In this document: in pieces, positions 1-8,253 of the stretch
Position numbering within the stretch: position 1 is the stretch's first letter
Layout: each line of letters opens with the position of its first letter
NCBI GenBank assembly: GCA_963774455.1
Contig: CAVZFD010000005.1
Coordinates: 1,116,001-1,180,000 of the forward strand
From: DATFVA01 sp963774455
GTDB lineage: Bacteria; Bacteroidota; Ignavibacteria; Ignavibacteriales; Ignavibacteriaceae
Direction of reading: 5' to 3'
DNA: 64,000 nucleotides
Translations under genes and position numbers: made by a program
Notes under the pieces: model-generated
What the model was told of the DNA's origin: nothing
The model's input: only the letters and a program-made list of their open reading frames with translations
Databases searched by the model: none

Positions 1-113
1 ATAGTCTGCAGGTAATAACGGGGTTAGAGACGCAGGATGAGACGGGAACAACAAACTCTAATATCCTAAGTCCAAACAGAAATATGCAGCGCGGAATCAG
101 GCGAGGATTTTGA
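1..113 (+). CDS. Efflux RND/MacA-type periplasmic adaptor, C-terminal end only
   Basis: Frame 3 is open from the window edge to a TGA at 111-113 and encodes about 36 residues (SLQVITGLE... to ...RRGF). The start looks like the last beta-strand of a membrane fusion protein; the polar, Arg/Asn-rich tail fits the usual disordered C-terminus. Its stop overlaps the ATG of the next gene (TGATG), which points to translational coupling. The following genes encode a MacB-like ATPase, a MacB-like permease and a TolC protein, so a MacA/HlyD-family adaptor is expected exactly here. The identification rests mainly on context because only the tail is visible. Confidence 0.65.
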   Translation, partial: SLQVITGLETQDETGTTNSNILSPNRNMQRGIRRGF

Positions 114-877
114 TGGTAACATCTGAACAGCCGAGTATAATAAGAATAAAGGGATTAACCAAAACTTATACTGTTGGTGAGGTTGAGGTACATGCCCTTA
201 AATCAGTTGATCTCAATATTGCGCAAGGTGAATTTGTCGCAATCATGGGTTCTTCCGGATCGGGAAAATCAACATTAATGAATCTTATAGGATGCCTTGA
301 TACTCCTACTTCCGGAGAATATCTGCTCGACAACGTAAACACAGGCACGCTTTCAAAGAATGATTATGCCAGGATCAGAAATCAGAAAATCGGATTTGTA
401 TTCCAGGGATTTAATTTATTATCAAGGACATCCGCACTCGAAAACGTTGAGCTGCCATTAATGTACGATCGTTATGAACGCATAAAGGAACCTGCAAAAA
501 AGGCTCTTGAAGTTCTCCGGAGGGTTGGACTGGGCGATAGGATTCACCATGTACCCAATCAATTATCCGGAGGTCAACAGCAGAGAGTTGCAATCGCCCG
601 TGCTCTGGTGAACGAACCGTCACTAATTCTTGCCGACGAACCTACAGGAAATCTCGACAGCAGAATGTCCGTTGAAGTTTTTTCTCTTTTTCAGCAGCTT
701 AATAATGAAGGTATAACAATAGTACTCGTAACCCACGAAAGAGAATTCGCCAGGTTTGCAAAGAGGATAGTCGAGTTAAAAGACGGAAGAATAATCCGGG
801 ATACAAATATTAAAGACCGCCTGATAGGCACAGAAGAATTAAAGAAAATCGAAGAAACAGTTCCCGATGAAATTTAG
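113..877 (+). CDS. ABC transporter ATP-binding protein, MacB/LolD type
   Basis: A 254-residue nucleotide-binding subunit that powers a MacB-type mechanotransmission exporter. It carries Walker A (GSSGSGKST, about 46-54), the Q-loop (Gln98), signature LSGGQ (about 151-155), Walker B with catalytic Glu (LILADEP, about 171-177), the D-loop NLD and the switch His (VTHE, His208). Length is normal for a stand-alone LolD/MacB-like ATPase. I use ATG at 113, which overlaps the stop of the adaptor; a TTG sits one codon earlier. The permease is a separate gene 8 bases downstream, whereas in E. coli MacB the two are fused. The substrate cannot be read from sequence: macrolide, lipoprotein or peptide export are all possible. 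Confidence 0.93.
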   Translation: MVTSEQPSIIRIKGLTKTYTVGEVEVHALKSVDLNIAQGEFVAIMGSSGSGKSTLMNLIGCLDTPTSGEYLLDNVNTGTLSKNDYARIRNQKIGFVFQGFNLLSRTSALENVELPLMYDRYERIKEPAKKALEVLRRVGLGDRIHHVPNQLSGGQQQRVAIARALVNEPSLILADEPTGNLDSRMSVEVFSLFQQLNNEGITIVLVTHEREFARFAKRIVELKDGRIIRDTNIKDRLIGTEELKKIEETVPDEI

Positions 878-885
878 GGTCTTAA

Positions 886-2103
886 ATGCATATAAAAAAT
901 CTATTAAAAGTCGCTGTTAAGAGCATATTAAAATCAAGGATGAGAAGTCTTCTCACCGCCCTCGGAATTATTATCGGCGTCGCCGCAGTGGTTGTTATGG
1001 TAGCGCTGGGAGATGGAGCCCAGATACAGGTTGAACAGCAGATCTCATCACTTGGTTCAAACCTCATCATTATTTTTCCGGGATCTATGTCATCCGGGGG
1101 AATACGGATGGGTGCGGGAAGCATAAACCGTTTTACGATGGAAGATGTTAAGAAAATTCAGGATGAAGCAACACTTATAAAGGCTGTGAGTCCTATTGTA
1201 AGGACCGGCGGACAGGTGATAGGAGGTTCCGGAAACTGGAGCACGCAAATCCAGGGTGTTTCGACCAACTTCCTGGAAATAAGAGACTGGGCCCTGGCAT
1301 CAGGTGATTTCTTTACAGATAAGGATATGAAATCGAGGGCAAAGGTTGCAGTTCTTGGACAGACTGTTGTTAACCAATTATTTCCGAATGAAGATCCTAT
1401 CGGGCAGCAGATCCGGATACGTAATGTTCCATTCAGAGTTATTGGGGTTCTTACAGCAAAAGGACAAAGTGCAATGGGTTCGGATCAGGATGATATAATT
1501 TTTGCCCCGGCAACTACTGTCCTCGACAGACTTGTTGGCGGAATCTACATAAACTACATCCAGGCAAGTGCCATATCAACAGACCAGATAGATGCGGCAC
1601 AGCAGCAACTGACAAGCATAATGAGAGAGGCACATCATCTTAACCCGGGAGAGGACGATGACTTCACCGTAAGGAACCAGGCAGAAATAACGCAGGCCGC
1701 AACTGAAACTTCCAGAATTCTGACGATTCTACTGGCATCCGTAGCAGGTGTTTCGCTGGTTGTGGGAGGAATTGGAATTATGAATATAATGCTTGTCTCC
1801 GTAACCGAACGTACACGTGAAATCGGAATCCGTTTATCCGTAGGAGCAAGAACATCTGATATCCTGATCCAGTTTCTTACTGAGGCTATTGTGTTGAGCT
1901 TTGCCGGCGGATTAATCGGAGTTCTGCTTTCATTGGGTGTTGTTTTTATACTTAATATGTATACAGGCATGATTGCAGTTATCGATCCTTCAATAGTAAC
2001 TGTCGCTGTTGGATTTTCGGCAGTAATAGGTGTCTTTTTTGGATTCTATCCGGCCAGGAAAGCAGCCAGGCTTAATCCGATAGATGCATTGCGTTATGAA
2101 TAA
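886..2103 (+). CDS. ABC transporter permease, MacB-PCD/FtsX family
   Basis: A 405-residue inner-membrane permease. One membrane helix lies near residues 20-42, then a large periplasmic MacB-PCD domain (about 45-240), then three helices in the C-terminal FtsX domain (about 280-395) with the family stretch SVTERTREIGIR at the first cytoplasmic loop. It ends in the typical NPIDALRYE. It follows the ATPase by 8 bases and precedes a TolC-family gene, which together with the upstream adaptor makes a complete tripartite pump. Assignment to the family is firm; the exported substrate is unknown. Confidence 0.92.
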   Translation: MHIKNLLKVAVKSILKSRMRSLLTALGIIIGVAAVVVMVALGDGAQIQVEQQISSLGSNLIIIFPGSMSSGGIRMGAGSINRFTMEDVKKIQDEATLIKAVSPIVRTGGQVIGGSGNWSTQIQGVSTNFLEIRDWALASGDFFTDKDMKSRAKVAVLGQTVVNQLFPNEDPIGQQIRIRNVPFRVIGVLTAKGQSAMGSDQDDIIFAPATTVLDRLVGGIYINYIQASAISTDQIDAAQQQLTSIMREAHHLNPGEDDDFTVRNQAEITQAATETSRILTILLASVAGVSLVVGGIGIMNIMLVSVTERTREIGIRLSVGARTSDILIQFLTEAIVLSFAGGLIGVLLSLGVVFILNMYTGMIAVIDPSIVTVAVGFSAVIGVFFGFYPARKAARLNPIDALRYE

Positions 2104-2127
2104 CCAAAAATTTCAAAGAATCGAAAA

Positions 2128-3453
2128 ATGAAAAATATCTTTTTAATCCTTATAATGACCTGTTTTTTTTATGCTTCAGACAAGACATCAGCACAGGAAA
2201 AACTTTCGCTGAATGACGCAATTACAATAGCCCTTAATAGTAGTACCAGCGTCATTAAAAATTCTAATTCGATTGCTGCATATAAGTCGGACCTAAAAAG
2301 TGCTTACGGGAACCTGCTCCCGAATCTCAGCCTGGGAGGAAATTTTAACTGGCAGAGAGTAACGGATAATGGGGGAACAAAACAAATTGATTATTTCGGT
2401 AATCTTCAAACTATAGGTCCTTCGCAAACTGATTCACGAAACTGGTCAGTTTCGGCAGGTGGAAATGTGACTCTTTTTGACGGATTGTCTAATCTTGCCG
2501 GCATAAGTCAGAGCAAAAATAACCTGCAGGCTGCAAGATCATCTCTTGAAAAGCTGAAACAGGATGTGGTTCTGCAGACTGTAAATTTATATACTCAGAT
2601 TATAAGCAACCAAAAACTACTTGATTTCCAGGAAGAAGATCTGAAATATAATGAAGGATTACTTGACAGAGTGAAGCAAATGTTCGATCTGAAAATGATA
2701 TCAAAAAGCGATGTTTTTTCGCAGCAGGCCCAAACAGCAAACTCTCAGGTTGCATATCTTCAGTCAAAAAATAATCTGGAAAAATCTAAGGTAAATCTGC
2801 TTACTTTCCTCTCAATAGATCCTTCTAAACAATTTCAATTTGATTCTACAGCGTCAGCGGTGAGTGACAGTTCACTGTTGACCAGAAGTTCGATGGATCT
2901 TTTTGACATTGCTCTTAAGAACAGGCAGGATTATCAGAGCATGATGTACCAGGTGGAAAGCGGCCATAACCAATTGACAATCGCAAAGAGCGGATTCTTT
3001 CCAAGACTGTCTGCTAACTATGGCTTTTCTTCAAGCGCAGTACAGCCTTCAGATTTGTTCAACCGGAAAGTCTACAGCTTAGGTCTCGCTCTGAATATAC
3101 CTGTTTTTTCAAATTGGAATACTGAGAATGCGGTTCAGACTGCTGAAGTTCAGGTAGAGAATAATGACGCAGATTTAAGAGCAGTTGAATTGACTATTAA
3201 AAGTGAAGTTAAAATGGCTGGTCTTGACCTTCAGACTGCCAGACAACAGTTGGCTGCTTCAGACGCCGCACTGAATGCTTCCAGGGAAAGCTGGAAAATC
3301 AAAAAGGAAACTTACAGTCTTGGCTCTGCTACATTTCTTGACCTTCAGCAGGCATACAACAATTATCTCCAGGCCGAGTATAACAAGATAAATAATGAAT
3401 ACAAGTATATAATAGCGCAATATACTCTATTGAATGCCGTTGGTGAAAATTAG
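2128..3453 (+). CDS. TolC-family outer-membrane efflux protein
   Basis: A 441-residue protein with an N-terminal signal peptide (hydrophobic about 3-18, probable cleavage after TSA before QEK). It has two long alpha-helical coiled-coil halves rich in Gln, Asn, Leu and Ala, and beta-strand segments such as NWSVSAGGNVTLFDG and VYSLGLALNIPVF that would build the barrel. The repeat of helix-strand-helix units is that of the OEP/TolC family. It probably forms the outer-membrane exit duct for the MacAB-like pump encoded just upstream, from which it is separated by 24 bases. No other TolC partner genes are visible nearby. Confidence 0.93.
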   Translation: MKNIFLILIMTCFFYASDKTSAQEKLSLNDAITIALNSSTSVIKNSNSIAAYKSDLKSAYGNLLPNLSLGGNFNWQRVTDNGGTKQIDYFGNLQTIGPSQTDSRNWSVSAGGNVTLFDGLSNLAGISQSKNNLQAARSSLEKLKQDVVLQTVNLYTQIISNQKLLDFQEEDLKYNEGLLDRVKQMFDLKMISKSDVFSQQAQTANSQVAYLQSKNNLEKSKVNLLTFLSIDPSKQFQFDSTASAVSDSSLLTRSSMDLFDIALKNRQDYQSMMYQVESGHNQLTIAKSGFFPRLSANYGFSSSAVQPSDLFNRKVYSLGLALNIPVFSNWNTENAVQTAEVQVENNDADLRAVELTIKSEVKMAGLDLQTARQQLAASDAALNASRESWKIKKETYSLGSATFLDLQQAYNNYLQAEYNKINNEYKYIIAQYTLLNAVGEN

Positions 3454-3584
3454 GATGCTCCTATATTTATTCCGGGAAACAATATTACATTTATGCTGAT
3501 GATGATATTTTGCCAGATGTTCAAACGCTGCTTTCAATCAGTGAAGATCTGAAAGCTCTTTTTATTGTCCCATAAAACTTCGAT

Positions 3585-3962
3585 TTAATTATTTAAAACG
3601 GAAAGTTTAAATAATTTTTCAATTGCTTCAACAATTTCATCCGTCGTAAATGGGATTGGCTGAAATAAACACCTGTTATGAAGTCTGTTATTCTGATAGG
3701 ATTCGCGTGGGGAAGTTGTAAAGAAAATAATAGGGATATTGAACTCATCGCAGATCTTCTCTGCCTCATTTATAATGTCTTGCTTCTTATCCGGTTTTAT
3801 ATCCATAAGTACCAAATCCGGATTTAATTCGCTTATTTTCCCAAGCGTATCTTCATTATAGACTGCTGAAGAACATTTATGTCCAAGCCTTTTACAGATC
3901 GTTTTCAGATCGAGGGCAATTAAACTATTATTTTCAACTACAAATATAAGTTTTTGATTCAT
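3585..3962 (-). CDS. Degenerate response-regulator receiver-domain protein
   Basis: A 125-residue stand-alone CheY-like domain with no output domain. The phospho-acceptor Asp is present (LVLMDIK, Asp54), as is the Thr of beta-4 (FFTT, about 81-83). The acidic pair that binds Mg is reduced to Glu10-Asn11 (VVENN), and the conserved Lys of beta-5 is Gln101 (LFQP instead of the usual KP). Phosphorylation or switching is therefore doubtful; it may work as a pseudo-receiver, binding partners without phosphotransfer. No histidine kinase is nearby. A separate zinc-ribbon gene lies 60 bases upstream on the same strand. It could also be a single-domain regulator with altered chemistry. Confidence 0.75.
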   Translation of the reverse strand: MNQKLIFVVENNSLIALDLKTICKRLGHKCSSAVYNEDTLGKISELNPDLVLMDIKPDKKQDIINEAEKICDEFNIPIIFFTTSPRESYQNNRLHNRCLFQPIPFTTDEIVEAIEKLFKLSVLNN

Positions 3963-4022
3963 TGTACAGTATTCACTAAGTAGTAAGCATTTCTAAATTT
4001 AATTTACTGATAAGGACCCCAG

Positions 4023-4325
4023 TTATGGGTGCAGCGTTTTATTATCCAGGGAATAAATCAACTCACCATACGATAACTTTGTCCCATCATCATCTACCGG
4101 GTTAAATATTTTCAAACAAGAGGGGCAGGAAAAAGTTCCTTCACCCAATTCAAAATTATGGTGGTACATACATATTTTTTTGCATCGCGGGCAAAAAGCA
4201 TTGAATTGCCTGTCCCACATCAGTCCGAACGCCTTCCTGAGTTTAGGCCTGGAAAGAGGTCGGAAAATTAGAAGAAATAAGACTAAGGCAGATAATATGA
4301 TGGTTATTACACTCATCAAGTTCAA
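4023..4325 (-). CDS. Small membrane-anchored zinc-ribbon protein of unknown function
   Basis: A 100-residue protein with an N-terminal membrane helix (about 4-21), a basic stretch (RPLSRPKLRK) just inside, then a four-cysteine zinc ribbon: Cys45-x2-Cys48 and Cys67-x2-Cys70, with an extra Cys52 and two His residues between. The tail is short and polar. I do not recognise a named family. The topology suggests a cytoplasmic zinc finger tethered to the inner membrane. It is upstream of the degenerate receiver gene on the same strand and may share its transcript. The Cys spacing makes a real gene likely even though the function is unknown. Confidence 0.65.
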   Translation of the reverse strand: MNLMSVITIILSALVLFLLIFRPLSRPKLRKAFGLMWDRQFNAFCPRCKKICMYHHNFELGEGTFSCPSCLKIFNPVDDDGTKLSYGELIYSLDNKTLHP

Positions 4326-4761
4326 TATTGCAATTATTTATTTAAATGAAATAGAAATAGTTTTAATACTCTCATCGGTAGAAATGAATCTAGTGATTAA
4401 TCAGAAATAAAAAAAGTGACTTTTTACTACAAATCAGTCCACTTAATCGACCCCATCGCCCATGGACATCTTTGTATGAGCAGGTAACGAGTCGCTGCTG
4501 ACAAATACAATGATTTGAAATGTTCAGAAAATTTACAACCAAAATAGGGAATCAATCATCTTTTTTTCAGTTCTGCAGGATGTAGAGTCCTATGCCAATA
4601 TAAAAAAGGTGTATCTTATAAATTGATGCTAAGCACAAATCTAAAGTTCACATGCTGTTAGTATTGTAATGAAGGGGAGATAAAAAAAGCATAAGACTTA
4701 ATTATAAGTCAGCAAATGAATAATAAGAAGATTTATAGGAAAAATAAAAGGAGAAGATAAT
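4326..4761. other. Intergenic stretch upstream of the encapsulin operon
   Basis: About 435 bases with no credible ORF, lying between two divergent transcription units, so it should hold both promoters. I can see an inverted repeat at 4695-4710 (arms GACTTA/TAAGTC around ATTA), 52 bases before the ferritin-like start and thus a possible operator. There is also a near-palindrome at 4411-4425 (AAAAAGT/ACTTTTT). A good ribosome site, AAGGAGAAG, precedes the ATG at 4762. No confident promoter boxes were identified. Confidence 0.5.
4695..4710. promoter_or_regulatory. Inverted repeat before the encapsulin operon (possible operator)
   Basis: GACTTA-ATTA-TAAGTC is a six-base dyad 52 bases upstream of the cargo-gene start. 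Iron-storage operons are often iron- or peroxide-controlled, so a repressor site here is plausible. The sequence does not match a Fur box I can recognise, and an A/T-rich dyad of this size can arise by chance. Confidence 0.25.
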
Positions 4762-5097
4762 ATGTCAGAATTTCACGAACCGCCGGAGGATTTGAGTCCC
4801 AAAACAAGGGATTTCAGAAGAGCACTGAACTCATTTAAGGAAGAGATTGATGCAATTGACTGGTATCAGCAGCGTATGGATTCGACACAGGATGATCAGC
4901 TTAAAAGAATTATAGAGCATAATAAATTGGAGGAAATGGAACATGCAATGATGGCTCTTGAATGGCTCCGTCGGAATATGGACGGCTGGGATGAAAAAAT
5001 GAGGCAATATTTATTCAAGGAAAAAGACATAGTGGAACTTGAAAAAGATGAAGTCCCTTCTGATCAGAAAGATCTGGGAATCGGAAAAATTAAATAG
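4762..5097 (+). CDS. Encapsulated ferritin-like protein (EncFtn), encapsulin cargo
   Basis: A 111-residue two-helix ferritin-like protein. It carries the EncFtn iron-site pattern: Glu28, then DWY at 33-35, then Glu58-x-x-His61 (matching E32, W38/Y39, E62 and H65 of the Rhodospirillum rubrum protein). Two such subunits form one ferroxidase centre at their interface. The extreme C-terminus DLGIGKIK resembles the targeting peptides that dock cargo inside encapsulin shells. The shell gene starts 10 bases downstream. The likely job is oxidising Fe(II) inside the capsid, because open EncFtn rings cannot store mineral themselves. AAGGAGAAG precedes the ATG. Confidence 0.93.
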   Translation: MSEFHEPPEDLSPKTRDFRRALNSFKEEIDAIDWYQQRMDSTQDDQLKRIIEHNKLEEMEHAMMALEWLRRNMDGWDEKMRQYLFKEKDIVELEKDEVPSDQKDLGIGKIK

Positions 5098-5107
5098 AGG
5101 AGATATA

Positions 5108-5902
5108 ATGGATATCCTTAGAAAATCACTAGCTCCCATAACTGCTGAGGCGTGGGAGGAAATTAACAAACAGGCAAAAAAAGTGTTTAATTCGGTTCTT
5201 TCAGCGAGGAAGTTCGTAGATATCGATGGTCCTAAAGGCTGGGATTTTGAAGCGGTATCATTGGGAAGATTGGATGTAAGTCCCGATAAAAAGGGGAGTG
5301 TCAGATATGGCATTAACAAAGTGCTTCCTCTTATAGAAACACGCGTAACTTTCGAGCTTGATATGTGGGAACTGGATAATGCAGCCCGCGGCGCAGAGGA
5401 TCTTGATCTGGATTCCATGGTAGATGCAGCAAAAAAAATCGCGGAGTTTGAGGAAAATGTCATTTATAAAGGATTTAATAAAGCGGGAGTGAAGGGACTT
5501 AAAGAATCAAGCGGACATAAAACATATAAATACCCGGAAAAGGTTGAAGACCTGCCTAAGGTGATTACAGAAATGTTAAGCCAATTTGTGAAGTCTTCAG
5601 TTGAAGGTCCTTATTCATTAATATTAAACACAGAAAAGTGGGAAGCCTTATCAAGTTATATCAGCGGCTACCCGCTAAAAAAACTTGTTAAAAGTCTTCT
5701 AGAAGGGAAAATAATACTAAATCCTTCGTCTAAAGATTCCTTCCTGGTGTCTGAAAGAGGAGGCGACTTTAAATTGACCATCGGACAGGATTTATCAATT
5801 GGTTACCAATCTCATGATACAAAAAATGTACAGCTTTATTTCACCGAATCATTTACGTTCCAGGTAATTGATCCCGCTGCAGTACTCATATTTAATGAGT
5901 GA
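5108..5902 (+). CDS. Encapsulin shell protein (family 1)
   Basis: A 264-residue HK97-fold protein that self-assembles into a protein nanocompartment. It begins MDILRKSLAPITAEAW, the usual encapsulin N-arm. The segments GPKGWDFEAVSLGRL, VRYGINKVLPLIE and the C-terminal FTFQVIDPAAVLIF are family hallmarks. I chose ATG 5108 because GAGGAG lies just upstream; an in-frame ATG at 5039 lies inside the cargo gene and would add 23 non-homologous residues. Family 1 encapsulins recognise a C-terminal peptide on the cargo, which the preceding gene has. The pair is a complete iron-storage compartment. Confidence 0.95.
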   Translation: MDILRKSLAPITAEAWEEINKQAKKVFNSVLSARKFVDIDGPKGWDFEAVSLGRLDVSPDKKGSVRYGINKVLPLIETRVTFELDMWELDNAARGAEDLDLDSMVDAAKKIAEFEENVIYKGFNKAGVKGLKESSGHKTYKYPEKVEDLPKVITEMLSQFVKSSVEGPYSLILNTEKWEALSSYISGYPLKKLVKSLLEGKIILNPSSKDSFLVSERGGDFKLTIGQDLSIGYQSHDTKNVQLYFTESFTFQVIDPAAVLIFNE

Positions 5903-6536
5903 ACTTCACAGCATGACCACAAAGATTCCAATGATTTTCTGGAATAACTGTTGCGACCTGGTCTTCAACACCCTTAACATGCAGTCAGCGTAGTAATAGT
6001 ATAAAAGCGGCTGAATTATTTACCTGCTTCTCTCCATAATACAGGTAAATTATTACTAGAACAACCCGCCGGCTTTGTAAATATATGCTCTAAACTGAAT
6101 TTATTCTCAACTTACCAAACGGTATTTGTTTTGATGTAATAAATAGATTCAGTAAAATAACTTCAACTGGTTGTATGAAAAAAAACAAGAGTATAGAATT
6201 CAGGTATATGTATAATTTAAAGAGACCTGTAACAACATCAAATAATTGGTTCTTATTTAAATATTTAATTGTTGCCTCTTAAAGATATCTGAATCGTATC
6301 CCTGAGAACCCGTATTCGTGGAAGTCAGAAATGATGCTTCTATGCGTAAGCAGTAACTCATTCCTCACAAGACAGCTTTAACTCTACAAAAGCAGCTTCA
6401 CCCCGGAAGGAAAGCAAGTATATAATTCACTAAATAATGATTAATGACATAATTAAAATTATGATCAAGGCTAATTGAAATTTAGTACAAATGATTTAAT
6501 TTATAGAGTGATATTATTTGAAACTATACAGTTGTA
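5903..6536. other. Intergenic stretch downstream of encapsulin
   Basis: About 630 bases, A/T-rich, without a convincing gene. It contains an imperfect inverted repeat at 6014-6054 (separate entry). On the minus strand a stop-bounded run of about 30 codons ends at 5892 (reads ...NHWNLCGHAVKFTH) but has no start codon and may be chance or a relic. The length of the gap next to a deleted aminotransferase gene suggests local decay. Confidence 0.4.
6014..6054. repeat. Imperfect inverted repeat downstream of encapsulin
   Basis: Arms of 13 bases at 6014-6026 (AATTATTTACCTG) and 6042-6054 (CAGGTAAATTATT) pair with one mismatch across a 15-base loop. No U-tract follows on either strand. It may end or stabilise the encapsulin transcript, about 110 bases after the stop codon, but it is not a textbook intrinsic terminator. 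Confidence 0.35.
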
Positions 6537-7325
6537 ATGAGAAACAATAAAAACCACTCTCCCGAAGTAAACCTTAATTTAAATGTCCGCGGTCTCCCTC
6601 AATCAGCAACTCTGGCCATTAATGAAGAAAGCAGTAACCTACAAGTAAACGGAAGAAGGATCTTTAAGCTCGGGTTGGGACAATCTCCTTCCATTGCCAA
6701 GTATTATCCGGAAGGCACTATTATCAGCGGAGGTTTAAGTAAATGGTGCGGAGCAGGAGGTTGGAGACTTGGAACATTCACTTTTCCGCCTTCTCTCAGA
6801 TGGCTTCTTGATGAGATGGCTGCGGTAGCAAGCGAAACTTTTAAAGCTACAAGCGCCCCCATACAGTATGCGGCAGTCAGAGCATTCCAGGGGGGATTAA
6901 AAATTGAGAATTATCTTTGGAATAGCAGATGGATACTTGAAAAATTGAGCAATAAGATTATTTCAAAACTTCGGGATGCCGGACTTATAATAGCGCAGCC
7001 GGACGGAGCTTTCTACCTTTTCCCTGATTTTTCACATTTTAAAGAAGTGCTTGAATCGGAAGGTGTTAAAACAAGCAAAGCATTGTGTGAAAAGATTTTA
7101 AAGGATACCGGGGTTGCAATGCTTCCGGGATCCGCATTTGGGCGTCCCCCTGAAGAACTTACTGCCCGACTAGCTTACGTAGACTTCGACGGAACGAGTG
7201 CCATTGCCGCGGTAGAACAATTGAAATCCCAGAAGGAGATGAATGGAGAATTTCTGGATACATACTGCGGAAGCACATTGAAGGCGATCGATCTTATATG
7301 CGACTGGCTGAGGAATAAAAAATGA
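6537..7325 (+). pseudogene. Class I/II PLP-dependent aminotransferase relic with large internal in-frame deletion
   Basis: The 262-residue ORF joins two separated parts of an aminotransferase. Residues 1-51 are the N-arm ending KLGLGQSP. Residue 52 onward starts at IAKYYPEGTI, shortly before the PLP-lysine motif (SGGLSKW, Lys69), and runs to a normal C-terminus with the motif RLAYVDFDG. Full-length relatives are around 430-440 residues, so roughly 170-180 residues are missing, including the glycine-rich cofactor loop and the Asn/Asp/Tyr residues that hold PLP. The reading frame survives, but the protein can hardly be an active transaminase. The stop overlaps the crcB start (ATGA). The junction is near 6690. 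Confidence 0.75.
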
Positions 7326-7699
7326 TGAATTACCTGATAGTATCCCTGGGTGCCGCAATCGGCGGCGGTATGCGCTACTGGGTCAGCAACTTAACCTATA
7401 AATTTCTGCCTTCTACTTTTCCCTATGGTACCCTTGCAGTAAATGTTATCGGCAGCTTCATCCTGGGGGTTATAATTTTTATGTTCGATGATAAAGAACT
7501 TATTACGCCGGGTGTGAGGCTATTTCTGGCTGTAGGTTTCTGCGGCGGTTTTACTACATTCTCCACCTTTTCCCTTGAAACAATTAACCTGCTGAAAGAT
7601 TCTCAGATTATCCCGGCTTTCTTAAATATTCTGCTAAGCCTTTTTCTTTGCCTTGCCGGAGTTGCGCTGGCTTACTTCATTTCAAAAGTCTGGAGTTAA
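7322..7699 (+). CDS. crcB: Fluoride ion channel FluC/CrcB
   Basis: A 125-residue inner-membrane protein with four helices that lets toxic fluoride leave the cell as a dual-topology dimer. Visible family motifs are GGGMRYW in helix 1, GTLAVNVIGSFILG in helix 2 (with the conserved Asn), and GFCGGFTTFSTFSLE in helix 3 (the Na/phenylalanine-box region). Length is typical. Its start overlaps the stop of the aminotransferase relic, so it depends on that transcript. A DUF190 gene follows 2 bases after its stop, a pairing seen in many bacteria. No fluoride riboswitch was recognised upstream. Confidence 0.95.
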   Translation: MMNYLIVSLGAAIGGGMRYWVSNLTYKFLPSTFPYGTLAVNVIGSFILGVIIFMFDDKELITPGVRLFLAVGFCGGFTTFSTFSLETINLLKDSQIIPAFLNILLSLFLCLAGVALAYFISKVWS

Positions 7700-7701
7700 A
7701 T

Positions 7702-8052
7702 ATGCATATTAATGGCGATGCAAAACTTCTCAGAATTTTTGTCGGTGAAAGCGACAAATCCGGAAGCATTCCTGTTTACGAAAAAGTTGTACTTGAAGCA
7801 AGGAAAGTCGGACTTGCAGGTGCAACCGTCTTCAAAGGAATTATGGGCTTCGGTGGAAACAGCAGGATACATACTACAAAAATACTTCGTCTTTCAGAAG
7901 ACCTTCCTCTCATAATAGAGATTGTAGATGAGGTTTCAAAAATTGAAGGATTCCTTCCCATACTCGATGATATTTTTGAGAAAGCTAACAGCGGAGGACT
8001 CATTACAATTGAAAAAATCGGTATAATAAAATATGTGGCAAATCAAAAATAG
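7702..8052 (+). CDS. DUF190 family PII-like protein
   Basis: A 116-residue protein with the DUF190 pattern: KLLRIFVGESDK, then ARKVGLAGATVFKGIMGFG (about 33-51), then LPLIIEIVDE. DUF190 proteins have a ferredoxin-like fold related to PII signalling proteins. They are often coded next to crcB, as here, so a role in fluoride response is inferred. I take ATG 7702 directly after the crcB stop; an upstream in-frame ATG at 7648 lies inside crcB. After the TAG stop the same frame stays open for another 25 codons to 8128, which may be chance. Confidence 0.85.
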   Translation: MHINGDAKLLRIFVGESDKSGSIPVYEKVVLEARKVGLAGATVFKGIMGFGGNSRIHTTKILRLSEDLPLIIEIVDEVSKIEGFLPILDDIFEKANSGGLITIEKIGIIKYVANQK

Positions 8053-8253
8053 CTGATTTCTGTTACTGTTGAAGATCAGTATGGAAATATTATTACTGAT
8101 TATCAGCTGGAAAAAATTATCCCACTTTAGACGTCCTCCATGTATTAACCTTCAGTCGAGCAGCAATAAATCTTAACAAAAATTTAATCTTGCGGTAAAA
8201 TTGGCTTAACATTCAGATATTATGTTCGAATATAAAAAAAAGGTAAAATAGTT

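Noticed and set aside
5011..5463. 150-codon minus-strand ORF opposite encapsulin
   Set aside because: It overlaps well-supported cargo and shell genes and is Ser/Phe-rich shadow sequence.
5892..5985. Minus-strand gene tail after encapsulin
   Set aside because: About 30 open codons ending at 5892 look protein-like but lack a start and are bounded by a stop; too short to call.
8053..8130. Read-through extension of the DUF190 gene
   Set aside because: The frame stays open for 25 codons after TAG, but the family ends at the stop and no suppressor context is seen.
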